From: Pseudomonadota bacterium
GTDB taxonomy: Bacteria > Pseudomonadota > Gammaproteobacteria > Xanthomonadales > Xanthomonadaceae
DNA length: 64,000 nucleotides
Assembly (NCBI GenBank): GCA_021821195.1
Contig: JAKACT010000005.1
Span: forward strand, 1-64,000
Direction of reading: 5' to 3'
Shown here one piece after another: positions 56,793 through 64,000 of this stretch (its first letter is position 1; each line of letters opens with the position of its first letter). A program made the position numbers and the translations under genes. Under the pieces are notes generated by a model that saw nothing but the letters and a program-made list of their open reading frames with translations, had not been told where the DNA came from and made no database searches.

Positions 56793-57173
56793 TCATAGAT
56801 AGCGCGGCAACAGCAGCAGCGCCCACACCAGTACCACGTTGACCATCAGCACGAACACCGCGGCCGAGCCCATGTCCTTGGCCCGGCCGGCCAGTTCATG
56901 GCGTTCAGGCCCGAAGCGCTCGATCACCGCTTCCATCGACGAGTTCATCAGCTCCATCGCCATCACCAGCAGGCAGCTGCCGATCAGCAGCACCTGCTCC
57001 ACCGGCGTGGCGCCCAGCCACCAGCCCAGCGGCCCGAGCACGGCGAACAGGCAGACTTCCAGCCGGAACGAGGACTCATGCAGCCAGGCCGCACGCAGCC
57101 CCTGCAGCGACCAGCGCGCCGCGCGCAGCACGCCGGCGGGGCCGCGCGGCAGGTGTCCGTATAGATCAGCCAT
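56793..57173 (-). CDS. dgkA: Diacylglycerol kinase
   Basis: A 126-aa inner-membrane enzyme phosphorylating diacylglycerol to phosphatidic acid. It has three transmembrane helices and the DgkA signature MELMNSSMEAVIERFG, followed by AKDMGSAAVFV. An N-terminal amphipathic helix (LRAARWSLQGLRAAW) carries the family's Arg/Trp pattern. GGAG lies about 10 nt before the ATG. Confidence 0.93.
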   Translation of the reverse strand: MADLYGHLPRGPAGVLRAARWSLQGLRAAWLHESSFRLEVCLFAVLGPLGWWLGATPVEQVLLIGSCLLVMAMELMNSSMEAVIERFGPERHELAGRAKDMGSAAVFVLMVNVVLVWALLLLPRYL

Positions 57174-57383
57174 GCAGGCGTACTCCGGGGCTGGCGGGCA
57201 TGGCGGGAAGGCGGGCTGGCATCAGGCTGCGGACGTCGACGGTCGAATTCGCCATTTTGCCACACGGCCCGCTTCCAACTTCGTTAAGGCGCCCGGAGCG
57301 CCCCCGACTGGCCGCCCACCCTCGGGAAGGCGAGCGGCCATGCGCAGCGCCCCGCGCCGCGCCGCGGTGGGAGGGATGCCGCA

Positions 57384-58622
57384 CTACTGTGCGCGCAGCG
57401 CCTCGATCGGATCCAGCAGCGATGCCTTGCGCGCCGGGTAGTAGCCGAAGAACAGCCCGGTGCTGATCGAGAACGCCGCCGCCAGCAGCACCACCTTGGC
57501 GTTCAGCTCCACCGGCAGGTTGCCGAACTTGCCGACCAGCAGCGCACCGACCACGCCGATCCCGATCCCGATCACCCCGCCGATCAGCGAGATCAGCATC
57601 GCCTCGGCCAGGAACTGCCGGCGCACGTCGCGCGGGCCCGCCCCCACCGCCATGCGCAGGCCGATTTCCTTGATCCGCTCGGTGACCGACACCAGCATGA
57701 TGTTCATGATGCCGATGCCGCCGATGACCAGGCAGATGCCGGCCACCGCGCCCAGCAGCTTGGACATCAGGTTGGTGGTGGCGGTGCGGGTGGCGACGAT
57801 CTGGCTGATGTTGCGCACCGCGAAGTCGTCGTCGGCGCCGGGCTCGATCTTGTGGCGCTGGCGCAGCAGGCCCTCGATCTCGGCTTGCGCGCTGGCCAGG
57901 TTGCGCGGGTCGTCGACGCCGACGGCGATGCCCTGCACCGCGCCCGGCGGCATGCCCTGCGAACTCGACAGCCGGCGCCGCGCGGCTTCCAGCGGCACCA
58001 CCACGATGTCGTCCTGGTCCTGGCCGAAGCCACCCTGCCCCTTCGAGCCCAGCACGCCGACCACCGTGAACGGCACCCGGCCCAACCGCACGGTCTGGCC
58101 GATGCCGTCCTCCTCGTCGCCGAACAGCGCCTTGCGCACGGTTTCGCCGAGGATGACCGGCTTGGCGCCGCCGCCGTAATCGCCCGCGTCGAAGCCCTGC
58201 CCCTTGGCGACCTGCCAGTCGTTGATCGCGAACCAGTCCGCCTGCACGCCCTGCCACTGGGTGGAGGCGTTGTTCTCGGCGAACACCACCTGGGTGCCAC
58301 CACGCAGCGACCCGGCGACGTACTGCACGCTGGGCACTTCGCTGCGGATGGCCTCCACGTCGCCTTCGCCCAGGCTCCAGCGGCTGCCCTGCGCCATGCG
58401 CGCACCGCCCGGCCCCATGCCGCCGGCGCTGCCGATGTCGAGCCGCTGCGAGCCCAACCCGGACACCATCTTGTCGATCTCGGCCTGGGTGCCCTGGCCG
58501 ATCGACACCATCACGATCACCGCGGCGATGCCGATGATGACGCCCAGCGAGGTCAGCGCGCTGCGCATCCAGTTGCCGCGCAGGGCGAAGAACGCGGTGC
58601 GCAGGATGTCGAGGAAACTCAT
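57384..58622 (-). CDS. MacB-type ABC transporter permease
   Basis: A 412-aa permease with an N-terminal helix (SALTSLGVIIGIAAVIVMVSIG), a large periplasmic MacB-PCD domain (~residues 45-280), and three C-terminal helices of the FtsX fold (GGIGIMNIMLVSVTERIKEIGLRMAVGA). It is coupled to the ATPase gene (ATGA at 58622-58619) and with the adaptor gene forms a MacAB-like export system. The final residues EALRAQ are typical of this family. The substrate is unknown. Confidence 0.93.
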   Translation of the reverse strand: MSFLDILRTAFFALRGNWMRSALTSLGVIIGIAAVIVMVSIGQGTQAEIDKMVSGLGSQRLDIGSAGGMGPGGARMAQGSRWSLGEGDVEAIRSEVPSVQYVAGSLRGGTQVVFAENNASTQWQGVQADWFAINDWQVAKGQGFDAGDYGGGAKPVILGETVRKALFGDEEDGIGQTVRLGRVPFTVVGVLGSKGQGGFGQDQDDIVVVPLEAARRRLSSSQGMPPGAVQGIAVGVDDPRNLASAQAEIEGLLRQRHKIEPGADDDFAVRNISQIVATRTATTNLMSKLLGAVAGICLVIGGIGIMNIMLVSVTERIKEIGLRMAVGAGPRDVRRQFLAEAMLISLIGGVIGIGIGVVGALLVGKFGNLPVELNAKVVLLAAAFSISTGLFFGYYPARKASLLDPIEALRAQ

Positions 58623-59329
58623 GCGGCCTCCGCTGCGGCCTGCTCGTGCAGCTCGCCGTCGCGCATCACGTAGATGCGGTCGGCGTGGGCGGCAACCTGG
58701 GCGTCGTGGGTAATCAGGATGACGGTGTGGCCATCGTCGCGCAGGCGCTTGAACAGCGCCAGGATCTCCTCGCCGGTCTTGCTGTCCAGCGCACCGGTGG
58801 GCTCGTCGGCCAGCAGGATCGGCGGCTGGTTGACCAGCGCGCGGGCGATCGCGACGCGCTGCTGCTGGCCGCCGGACAGCTCGTTGGGGAAATGCGCGGC
58901 GCGCGCGCGCAGGCCCACCGCCTCCAGCGCCGCCAGCGCGCGGCGACGGCGCTCGACCGGCGCAATCCGCGCATAACCCATCGGCATCGCCACGTTGTCG
59001 GTGGCGTTCATCCGCGGCAGCAGGTGGAAACCCTGGAACACGAAGCCGATCTTGTCGCGGCGCAGCGCCGCCAACGCCTCGGCGTCCAGGGTCGCCACGT
59101 CCACCCCATCGCACTCATAGGACCCGCTGGTGGGCGTGTCCAGGCAGCCGATCAGGTTCATCAGGGTGGACTTGCCGGAGCCGGACGGCCCCATGATCGC
59201 GACGAACTCGCCGCGGTCGATGCGCATGTCCACCCCGCGCAGCGCCACCACCTCGGCCTCGGTGCCGGCCGAGTACACCTTGCCCAGGCCATGGGTGAGG
59301 ATGACCGGGACCGCATCCGGGGCCACCAT
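58619..59329 (-). CDS. MacB/LolD-type ABC transporter ATPase
   Basis: A 236-aa ABC ATPase: Walker A GPSGSGKST, Q-loop VFQGFHLLPRM, signature LSGGQQQRVAIARAL, Walker B ILLADEPTGALD, H-loop LITHD. In E. coli MacB the ATPase and permease are fused; here they are separate genes. It overlaps the adaptor stop (TGATG at 59331-59327) and the permease start. Confidence 0.95.
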   Translation of the reverse strand: MVAPDAVPVILTHGLGKVYSAGTEAEVVALRGVDMRIDRGEFVAIMGPSGSGKSTLMNLIGCLDTPTSGSYECDGVDVATLDAEALAALRRDKIGFVFQGFHLLPRMNATDNVAMPMGYARIAPVERRRRALAALEAVGLRARAAHFPNELSGGQQQRVAIARALVNQPPILLADEPTGALDSKTGEEILALFKRLRDDGHTVILITHDAQVAAHADRIYVMRDGELHEQAAAEAA

Positions 59330-60900
59330 CACTTGGTCTCCGCCGCCGAACGCTCGCCGGAGATGATCAGGTCGCCTTCCTTGATGTCGCGGCCGGAGAT
59401 CTCGGTGCTGCTGCCGTCGCTGGCGCCGACCTTGAGCATCACCGGCTGCGGCTTGCCGCCGACCAGCTTGTAAGCCAGCACGCGCTTGGCGCTGAGCTGG
59501 GCCTCCAGGCCGGCATTCCATTTGCCGCGCTGGGCATCGTCGAGGGTGGATACGAACGCCCCGAACTGCTGGTTCAGGCGGTCGCGCATGCGCGCGCGCA
59601 TCTGCGCCAGCATCGCCGGGTTGGCGCCGCCGTTGCCGCCGCCCATGCGCATGCCGCCACCGCCGAACAGCCGGTTGCCGCCCTGCTGCTGGCCCGACGC
59701 GCCCTGCTGCGCCTGTGCCTGCGCCATGCGCTCGGCCTGGCGTTTCTGCATTTCTTCCAGCGCAGTGTCGAACGCGGCCTTCTGCTGGGGGTTCAAGTCC
59801 AGCGAGCCGGCCAGCGCCTGCAGGTCCTCGCCCATGCCCGGCCCGCGGCTGGCGCCATTGCCGCCATTACCGCCGGCAGCGGCGCCCTGCACCTGCAGTT
59901 CCGCCAGCGGCGAACCCTCGGCCGGCTTGAAGCGCAGCGCGGCGTTGCCGATCCGCAGCACGCCTTCGCGCTTGCTGACCTCGATCTCCGCGTTCACGGT
60001 CAGGCCCGGCAGCAGGGTGCCATCGCTGTTGTCCACGGTCACCACCACCGGATAGGTGACCACGTTGTTGGTGGTGGTGGCGGCCAGCCGCACCTGCTCC
60101 ACCACGCCCTTGAAGCGGCGGTCGGGGAAGGCATCGGCGGTGAAGCCGACGATCTGGCCGGTGCGGACCTGGCCGATGTCGGATTCGTCGACCGCCAGCT
60201 CGATCTTCATCTTCGACAGGTCTTCGGCGATGGTGAACAACTCCGGCGCCGAGAAGCTGGCCGCCACGGTCTGGCCCGGCTCGATCTTGCGGGTGAGCAC
60301 AACGCCATCGACCGGGGAGCGGATCACCGCGCGGTCGATGTTGACCTGGGTGTTCTTCAGCGACGCGGTCTGCTGGCGGACCTGCGCCTGCGCGGCATTG
60401 ACCTGGGCGCGGGTCTGGTCCAGCGCGGCACGGGAAAGATCGAGGTCGCTGCGCGCGATCAGCTTCTGCGCCGACAGCGACTGCTTGCGTTCGAAGTCCA
60501 GGGTCGCGTTGTGCAGGCTGGCCTGCGCCTGCCGCAGCTGCGCCTGCGCGTTGGCGATCTGCGCGTTGCCCTGCTCCAGCTGGGCCTGGTAGGTGGACGG
60601 ATCGATCCGCGCCAACACCTCGCCCTTCTTCACCGGTGAATTGAAGTCCACCAATATCTCGGTGACCTGGCCGGAAATCTGGCTGCCCACGGTGACCGTG
60701 GTGATGGCGCTGAGGGTACCGGTGGCGGAGATGGCCACCCGGATGTCGCCGCGCTGGACGGTTTCGGTACGGTAGCCGCCGGCCCCGTCCGCGGCGCCGC
60801 GCTTGCTCCAGTAATACCAGCCCGTGGCCAGCACTGCGATGGCGGCAACGGCCAGGCCGGCCTTGGGAAGGATGCTGCGGGAACGACGGGGCTGGCTCAT
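59329..60900 (-). CDS. MacA-like efflux periplasmic adaptor
   Basis: A 523-aa membrane-fusion protein. An N-terminal anchor (AGLAVAAIAVLATGWYYW) is followed by the lipoyl/beta-barrel halves (TVGSQISGQVTEILVDFNSP, VIRSPVDGVVL). A coiled-coil hairpin around residues 105-185 is rich in Gln/Ala (AQIANAQAQLRQAQASLHNA). Beyond the usual ~380 residues it has an inserted Gln/Gly-rich helical region (about 340-470) between the barrel and the C-terminal domain. It is first in the three-gene operon. Confidence 0.92.
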   Translation of the reverse strand: MSQPRRSRSILPKAGLAVAAIAVLATGWYYWSKRGAADGAGGYRTETVQRGDIRVAISATGTLSAITTVTVGSQISGQVTEILVDFNSPVKKGEVLARIDPSTYQAQLEQGNAQIANAQAQLRQAQASLHNATLDFERKQSLSAQKLIARSDLDLSRAALDQTRAQVNAAQAQVRQQTASLKNTQVNIDRAVIRSPVDGVVLTRKIEPGQTVAASFSAPELFTIAEDLSKMKIELAVDESDIGQVRTGQIVGFTADAFPDRRFKGVVEQVRLAATTTNNVVTYPVVVTVDNSDGTLLPGLTVNAEIEVSKREGVLRIGNAALRFKPAEGSPLAELQVQGAAAGGNGGNGASRGPGMGEDLQALAGSLDLNPQQKAAFDTALEEMQKRQAERMAQAQAQQGASGQQQGGNRLFGGGGMRMGGGNGGANPAMLAQMRARMRDRLNQQFGAFVSTLDDAQRGKWNAGLEAQLSAKRVLAYKLVGGKPQPVMLKVGASDGSSTEISGRDIKEGDLIISGERSAAETK

Positions 60901-61000
60901 GCGGGACAGTTGGCAGGGATTGACGGGTGGGAACGCACGGATGCGCGCCAGGTTGACAGCCGCGCATCCTAGCCGCGCCGCCCGCGCGGCAACCGTGCCT

Positions 61001-61717
61001 TCAGTCCCGGTTGGACCTTCCGAACAAGATGCTGGCCCGGGTGCCGTGCCCCGGCGTGCTGTCTAGGCGCAGCGGCCAGCCGCAGCGCTGGCCAAGCCGA
61101 TGGGCAATCGACAGCCCCAGCCCGGAACCGACGTACTGTTCGCCCTCGCCGCGGTAGAACGGCTCGAACGCGCGCGCCAGCGTGGCGGCGTCCATGCCGA
61201 TGCCGGAATCCTCGACCTCCACGCTGCCTTCCTTCAGCCGCACCACCACCCCGCCGGCATCGGTGAACCGCACCGCATTGGCCAGCAGGTTGCCCAGCAT
61301 CACCTGCAGCACCCGCGGCGGCGCGTGCAGCACCGGTTCCGCTTCCACTTCCAGCTGCAGCTGCAGCTGCTTGTGCCGCAGCACTGGGCGGACGCGGTCG
61401 ATCTCGCGCTCCACCACCTCACGCACCACGATGTCGTCCACGCCCAGCGGGGCCTGCTCGCAGCGGGCCAGGAACAGCAGCGCATCGATGACGGCTTCCA
61501 TCCCCGCCACCGCGTCCTGGATGCGCGCCAGCGAACGCCGCGAGGCCGGAGACAGCCCCGCGTCGTGGGCGATCAGGTCGCTGGCCACCCGGATCACCGT
61601 CAGCGGCGTGCGCAGCTCATGGCTGGCGTCGCGGGTGAAATCGCGCTCGCGCTCGGCCGCATCCGGTAGCGGATCGACGGCGAGCGACGGACGCGGCAGG
61701 GGCACGGGAATGGACAT
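61001..61717 (-). CDS. Sensor histidine kinase without sensor or membrane domain
   Basis: A 238-aa kinase core only. HisKA carries the phospho-acceptor in DASHELRTPLTVIR (His about residue 33). HATPase_c has NLLANAVRFTD (N box), VEDSGIGM (G1) and GSGLGLSIAHRL (G2). There is no transmembrane helix and only ~25 residues precede HisKA, so it must be cytoplasmic and get its signal from a partner. It starts 9 bp after the response regulator stop, leaving no room for a lost sensor part. Confidence 0.9.
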   Translation of the reverse strand: MSIPVPLPRPSLAVDPLPDAAERERDFTRDASHELRTPLTVIRVASDLIAHDAGLSPASRRSLARIQDAVAGMEAVIDALLFLARCEQAPLGVDDIVVREVVEREIDRVRPVLRHKQLQLQLEVEAEPVLHAPPRVLQVMLGNLLANAVRFTDAGGVVVRLKEGSVEVEDSGIGMDAATLARAFEPFYRGEGEQYVGSGLGLSIAHRLGQRCGWPLRLDSTPGHGTRASILFGRSNRD

Positions 61718-61726
61718 GGTCCGGCG

Positions 61727-62428
61727 TCAGTCGGCCAGGTCGGCAAGCCGGTAGCCGGCGCTTTGCACGGTGTGCAGCAGCGGGCGGTCGAACGGCTTGT
61801 CCATCACCTTGCGCAGGTTGTACAGGTGGCTGCGCAGGGTGTCGGAATCCGGTAGTTCATCGCCCCAGATCTCGCGTTCGATTTCCTGCCGGCTGACCAC
61901 CCGCGGCGACTCGCGCATCAGGATCGACAGCAGGCGCAATGCAATCGGCGAAAGCTGCAGCTCGCAGCCGCCGCGGGTGGCCCGCAGCGATGCCGGGTCC
62001 AGCACCAAATCCGCCACTTGCAGCTCTTCCGAGCCCACCTGGCGGCGGTCGCGGCGGATCAGCGCGTGCAGCCGCGCTTCCAGCTCGCGGATCGCGAACG
62101 GCTTGGTCAGGTAATCGTCGGCCCCGGACGAAAGCCCGGTGAGCTTGTCGTCTAGGGTATCGCGCGCGGTCAGCATCAGGATCGGCGTGGCCTTGCGCGC
62201 CTCGCTGCGCAATCGCTTGCACACCTCGATGCCGTCCAGCCTGGGCAGCATCAGGTCCAGCACGATCGCGTCATAGACGTTTTCCGACGCCAGCCGATAG
62301 CCGTCCAGGCCATCGGCCGCATAGTCGATCTCGAAGCCACGGCTTTCGAGGTACTCACCCACCATCTCGGAGATGTTGCGGTTGTCCTCGACGATGAGCA
62401 CCAGACCGGCCTGTTCCTGTTCGCGCAT
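61727..62428 (-). CDS. OmpR-family response regulator
   Basis: A 233-aa regulator. The receiver domain has the acidic pair (VEDN), phospho-acceptor Asp in VLDLMLPRLDG, Thr in MLTARD and Lys in YLTKPF. The C-terminal winged helix ends LRSHLYNLRKVMDKPFDRP and VQSAGYRLADL. The ATG at 62428 has AGGGGG 5 nt before it; a GTG two codons upstream is less likely. It precedes the truncated kinase on the same strand and may regulate the neighbouring efflux operon (inference from position). Confidence 0.94.
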   Translation of the reverse strand: MREQEQAGLVLIVEDNRNISEMVGEYLESRGFEIDYAADGLDGYRLASENVYDAIVLDLMLPRLDGIEVCKRLRSEARKATPILMLTARDTLDDKLTGLSSGADDYLTKPFAIRELEARLHALIRRDRRQVGSEELQVADLVLDPASLRATRGGCELQLSPIALRLLSILMRESPRVVSRQEIEREIWGDELPDSDTLRSHLYNLRKVMDKPFDRPLLHTVQSAGYRLADLAD

Positions 62429-62531
62429 GCGCACCCCCTGCCTTCAATTCGCTGGACAAACGATGCCCACCACCCGGTCGAAGCCGCGTGAAGGCGTAAT
62501 CTGCGCGCTCCCGCACCCACTGCCACCCCGC

Positions 62532-62873
62532 ATGCCCTACGCCCGCCTGCTGCCGCCGTTCCTGCTGGTGCTGTCCAACGTGTTCATGACCTTCGCCTGG
62601 TATGGACACCTGAAATACCGGGATACCGCCCTGCCCAAGGTCATCCTGGCCAGCTGGGGGATCGCGTTCTTCGAATACCTGCTGATGGTGCCAGCCAATC
62701 GCCTTGGCAGCACGGCCTACAGCGCGCCGCAGCTCAAGGGCATGCAGGAAGTCATCACCCTGCTGGTCTTCGCCGGGTTTTCCGCTTGGTATTTGGGCCA
62801 GCCCTTGAAATGGAACCACTGGGCCGGGTTCGCGCTGATCGTGGCGGCGGCGTGGCTGATTTTCCTTGAGTGA
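62532..62873 (+). CDS. DUF486/DMT-like small membrane protein
   Basis: A 113-aa protein with four transmembrane helices and the DUF486 signature NVFMTFAWYGHLKY, ASWGIAFFEYLLMVPANRLG, and QLKGMQEVITLLVFAGFS. It resembles half-size drug/metabolite transporters. Function is unknown. It diverges from the response regulator and converges on the DUF962 gene, with a structured inverted repeat between. Confidence 0.88.
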   Translation: MPYARLLPPFLLVLSNVFMTFAWYGHLKYRDTALPKVILASWGIAFFEYLLMVPANRLGSTAYSAPQLKGMQEVITLLVFAGFSAWYLGQPLKWNHWAGFALIVAAAWLIFLE

Positions 62874-62931
62874 CCGCAGGCGCAGGGGGGTCCGTGTGAC
62901 GGGTCCTGCGCGGGCATCCGCGCGGCCGGCA

Positions 62932-63009
62932 CCCGTCCGGGGACACGCCGTGAATACATCCATGTAGGCTCATCAGCGGCATCCTTGCCGCCGATGGTCC
63001 CCGGACGGG
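62932..63009. repeat. Inverted-repeat element with two inner hairpins between convergent genes
   Basis: Outer arms CCCGTCCGGGGAC (62932-62944) and GTCCCCGGACGGG (62997-63009) are perfect reverse complements. Inside are ACAT-CC-ATGT (62956-62965) and GCGGCA/TGCCGC (62976-62991). The plan, including a central CATCCATG, resembles the element at 26658-26776. Its position between converging genes suggests a terminator role for both. Confidence 0.75.
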
Positions 63010-63043
63010 CACCGACCGCGCGGACGCCTGCCAGATGGTGTCG

Positions 63044-63346
63044 CTAGAACGGAATGCGGCCGATCAGGATGTCCCGGTACATCACCCAGTCGCCAGCAAG
63101 GGAATAGAACGGGTGCTTGAAGGTGGCCGGCCGGTTCTTCTCGAAGAAGAAGTGGCCGATCCAGGCAAATGCGTAGCCTGACAGCAATGCCGCCAGCAGC
63201 CACCACGGGTTGCCGCCCTTCACCGCCAGCACGATGAAACCGATGGCGAAGCTGGTGCCGACGAAGTGCAGGCGCCGGCAGGTGCGGTTGCGATGCTCGC
63301 CCAGGTAGTACGGGTAGAACTCGCGGAAGCTCGAAAAGCCGGCCAT
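63044..63346 (-). CDS. DUF962 (Mpo1-like) membrane protein
   Basis: A 100-aa protein of the DUF962/Mpo1 family: FREFYPYYLGEHRNRTCRRLHFVGT at the N-terminus, two hydrophobic helices, GHFFFEKNRPATFKHPFYSL and the ending GDWVMYRDILIGRIPF. Yeast Mpo1 is an iron-dependent 2-hydroxy fatty acid dioxygenase, and the His residues in these motifs are kept; the bacterial role is not established. The ATG at 63346 is 3 nt after a GGAGG. It lies 29 bp after mazG on the same strand. Confidence 0.88.
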   Translation of the reverse strand: MAGFSSFREFYPYYLGEHRNRTCRRLHFVGTSFAIGFIVLAVKGGNPWWLLAALLSGYAFAWIGHFFFEKNRPATFKHPFYSLAGDWVMYRDILIGRIPF

Positions 63347-63375
63347 CGTCCTCCATCCCCGCGGCATCCGCCGTC

Positions 63376-64000
63376 CTACGATTCCTTGCGCTCCGCCAGC
63401 TTGGCGCGCACCCAATAGCGATCCTGCACGTCCAGCGATTTCCCGGCAAGGCCGCCATCGGCTGCCGCCATCGCCTCCATCGCGCGGAAGCGGCGCTCGA
63501 ACTTGGCGTTGGCGCGGCGCAGCGCGCTGCCCACGTCGACCTTGGCGTGCCGCGCAAGGTTGGCACAGACGAACAGCACGTCGCCCAGTTCATCCTCCAA
63601 CCGGTCGTGCGCAGCGGCATCGCTGGGATCGGCGGCCACCGCATCGAACTCGGCGCGCACTTCGTCGATTTCCTCGCGCAGCTTGTCCAGGACTAGCGCT
63701 GGATCCGGCCAGTCGAAACCGACCTTGGCCGCCTTGTGCTGCAATTTCACCGCGCGCTGCCACTCCGGCAGGCCGCGCGCGATGCCGGCCAGCGCGGAGG
63801 CGTCGACCTCGCCTTTCGCGTCGCGCTCCGCGCGCTTGATCGCATCCCAGTTGCGCAGCACCGCGGCACTGTCGCCGACGGCCTCGGCGGTCCCTGCGGC
63901 AAACACATGCGGATGCCGGCGCACCATCTTGTCGCAGATCGCCGCCACCACGTCGCCGAACGCGAACGCACCGGCCTCCTCGGCCATCCGTGCATGGAAC
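63376..64000 (-). CDS. mazG: Nucleoside triphosphate pyrophosphohydrolase MazG, 3' part
   Basis: About 208 C-terminal residues of a protein usually near 270 aa; the 5' end lies beyond 64000. The frame is open to the edge, reading FHARMAEEAGAFAFGDV at the boundary, a typical MazG internal sequence. The second catalytic domain has KLREEIDEVRAEF and LEDELGDVLFVCANLARH (EExxE/ExxD magnesium ligands). MazG hydrolyses NTPs and dNTPs, limiting misincorporation and affecting ppGpp levels. Confidence 0.93.
   Translation of the reverse strand, partial: FHARMAEEAGAFAFGDVVAAICDKMVRRHPHVFAAGTAEAVGDSAAVLRNWDAIKRAERDAKGEVDASALAGIARGLPEWQRAVKLQHKAAKVGFDWPDPALVLDKLREEIDEVRAEFDAVAADPSDAAAHDRLEDELGDVLFVCANLARHAKVDVGSALRRANAKFERRFRAMEAMAAADGGLAGKSLDVQDRYWVRAKLAERKES

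Noticed and set aside
61718-61726. A lost or frameshifted sensor domain for the histidine kinase
   Set aside because: Only 9 bp separate it from the response regulator gene, so no remnant of a sensor exists at this locus.

Overview
The window is 64 kb of very GC-rich, densely packed gammaproteobacterial chromosome. Gene content and order (tRNA-Tyr/Gly/Thr-tuf; lolB-ispE-tRNA-Gln-prs-rplY-pth-ychF; hemA-prfA; lptD-surA-pdxA-ksgA-apaG-apaH; lgt-thyA-folA; ahpC-ahpF-oxyR) point to the Lysobacteraceae/Xanthomonadaceae. The genus cannot be fixed from sequence reading alone. Most neighbouring genes overlap by ATGA or TGATG, so translational coupling is the rule.

Layout. 1-7.5 kb (minus strand): start of tuf behind three tRNAs and a clear promoter, then the long ychF-to-TPR housekeeping operon with an embedded tRNA-Gln. 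7.6-11.7 kb (plus): hemA-prfA, a GNAT gene, and an XRE regulator coupled to a polyphosphate kinase 2. 11.7-19.2 kb: acylphosphatase/TlpA/YihY (minus), WrbA/DUF2069/TPR-sulfotransferase/half-length asparaginase (plus), and a secreted M4 metalloprotease with two C-terminal PPC domains (minus). 19.6-25.1 kb: SufT and proton-translocating transhydrogenase, whose alpha-1 gene is separated from alpha-2/beta by a sigma factor operon on the other strand. 25.2-29.2 kb: nitroreductase, 5'-3' exonuclease, NUDIX, prolyl iminopeptidase, prmC. 29.3-33 kb: a peroxide module (OxyR box, ahpC, ahpF, VOC protein, oxyR). 33-39 kb: EamA transporter, glnS, a deaminase, rlmM, SGNH hydrolase.

39.2-44.4 kb is the most unusual region: two ubiquinone-pathway flavin hydroxylases (ubiI-like, ubiH), with a 2697-nt group II intron encoding an intact RT-maturase-HNH protein inserted exactly after the ATG of ubiH. 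Joining ATG (44353-44351) to base 41653 restores an in-frame UbiH. EBS1 in the intron pairs perfectly with the last six bases of the 5' exon. Intron domain VI also carries a Shine-Dalgarno sequence and a GTG in frame with ubiH, so the intron may supply a second start.

44.4-64 kb: a small membrane protein, cobalamin adenosyltransferase, an HDAC-family hydrolase, the lptD-surA-pdxA-(tRNA-binding protein)-ksgA-apaG-apaH cluster, folA-thyA-lgt, TerC, dgkA, a MacAB-type efflux system, a two-component system whose kinase has no sensor domain, DUF486, DUF962 and the truncated start of mazG. Two intergenic inverted-repeat elements (26658-26776 and 62932-63009) share a long outer stem enclosing two small hairpins. 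No rRNA, CRISPR array, prophage or IS transposase was seen.
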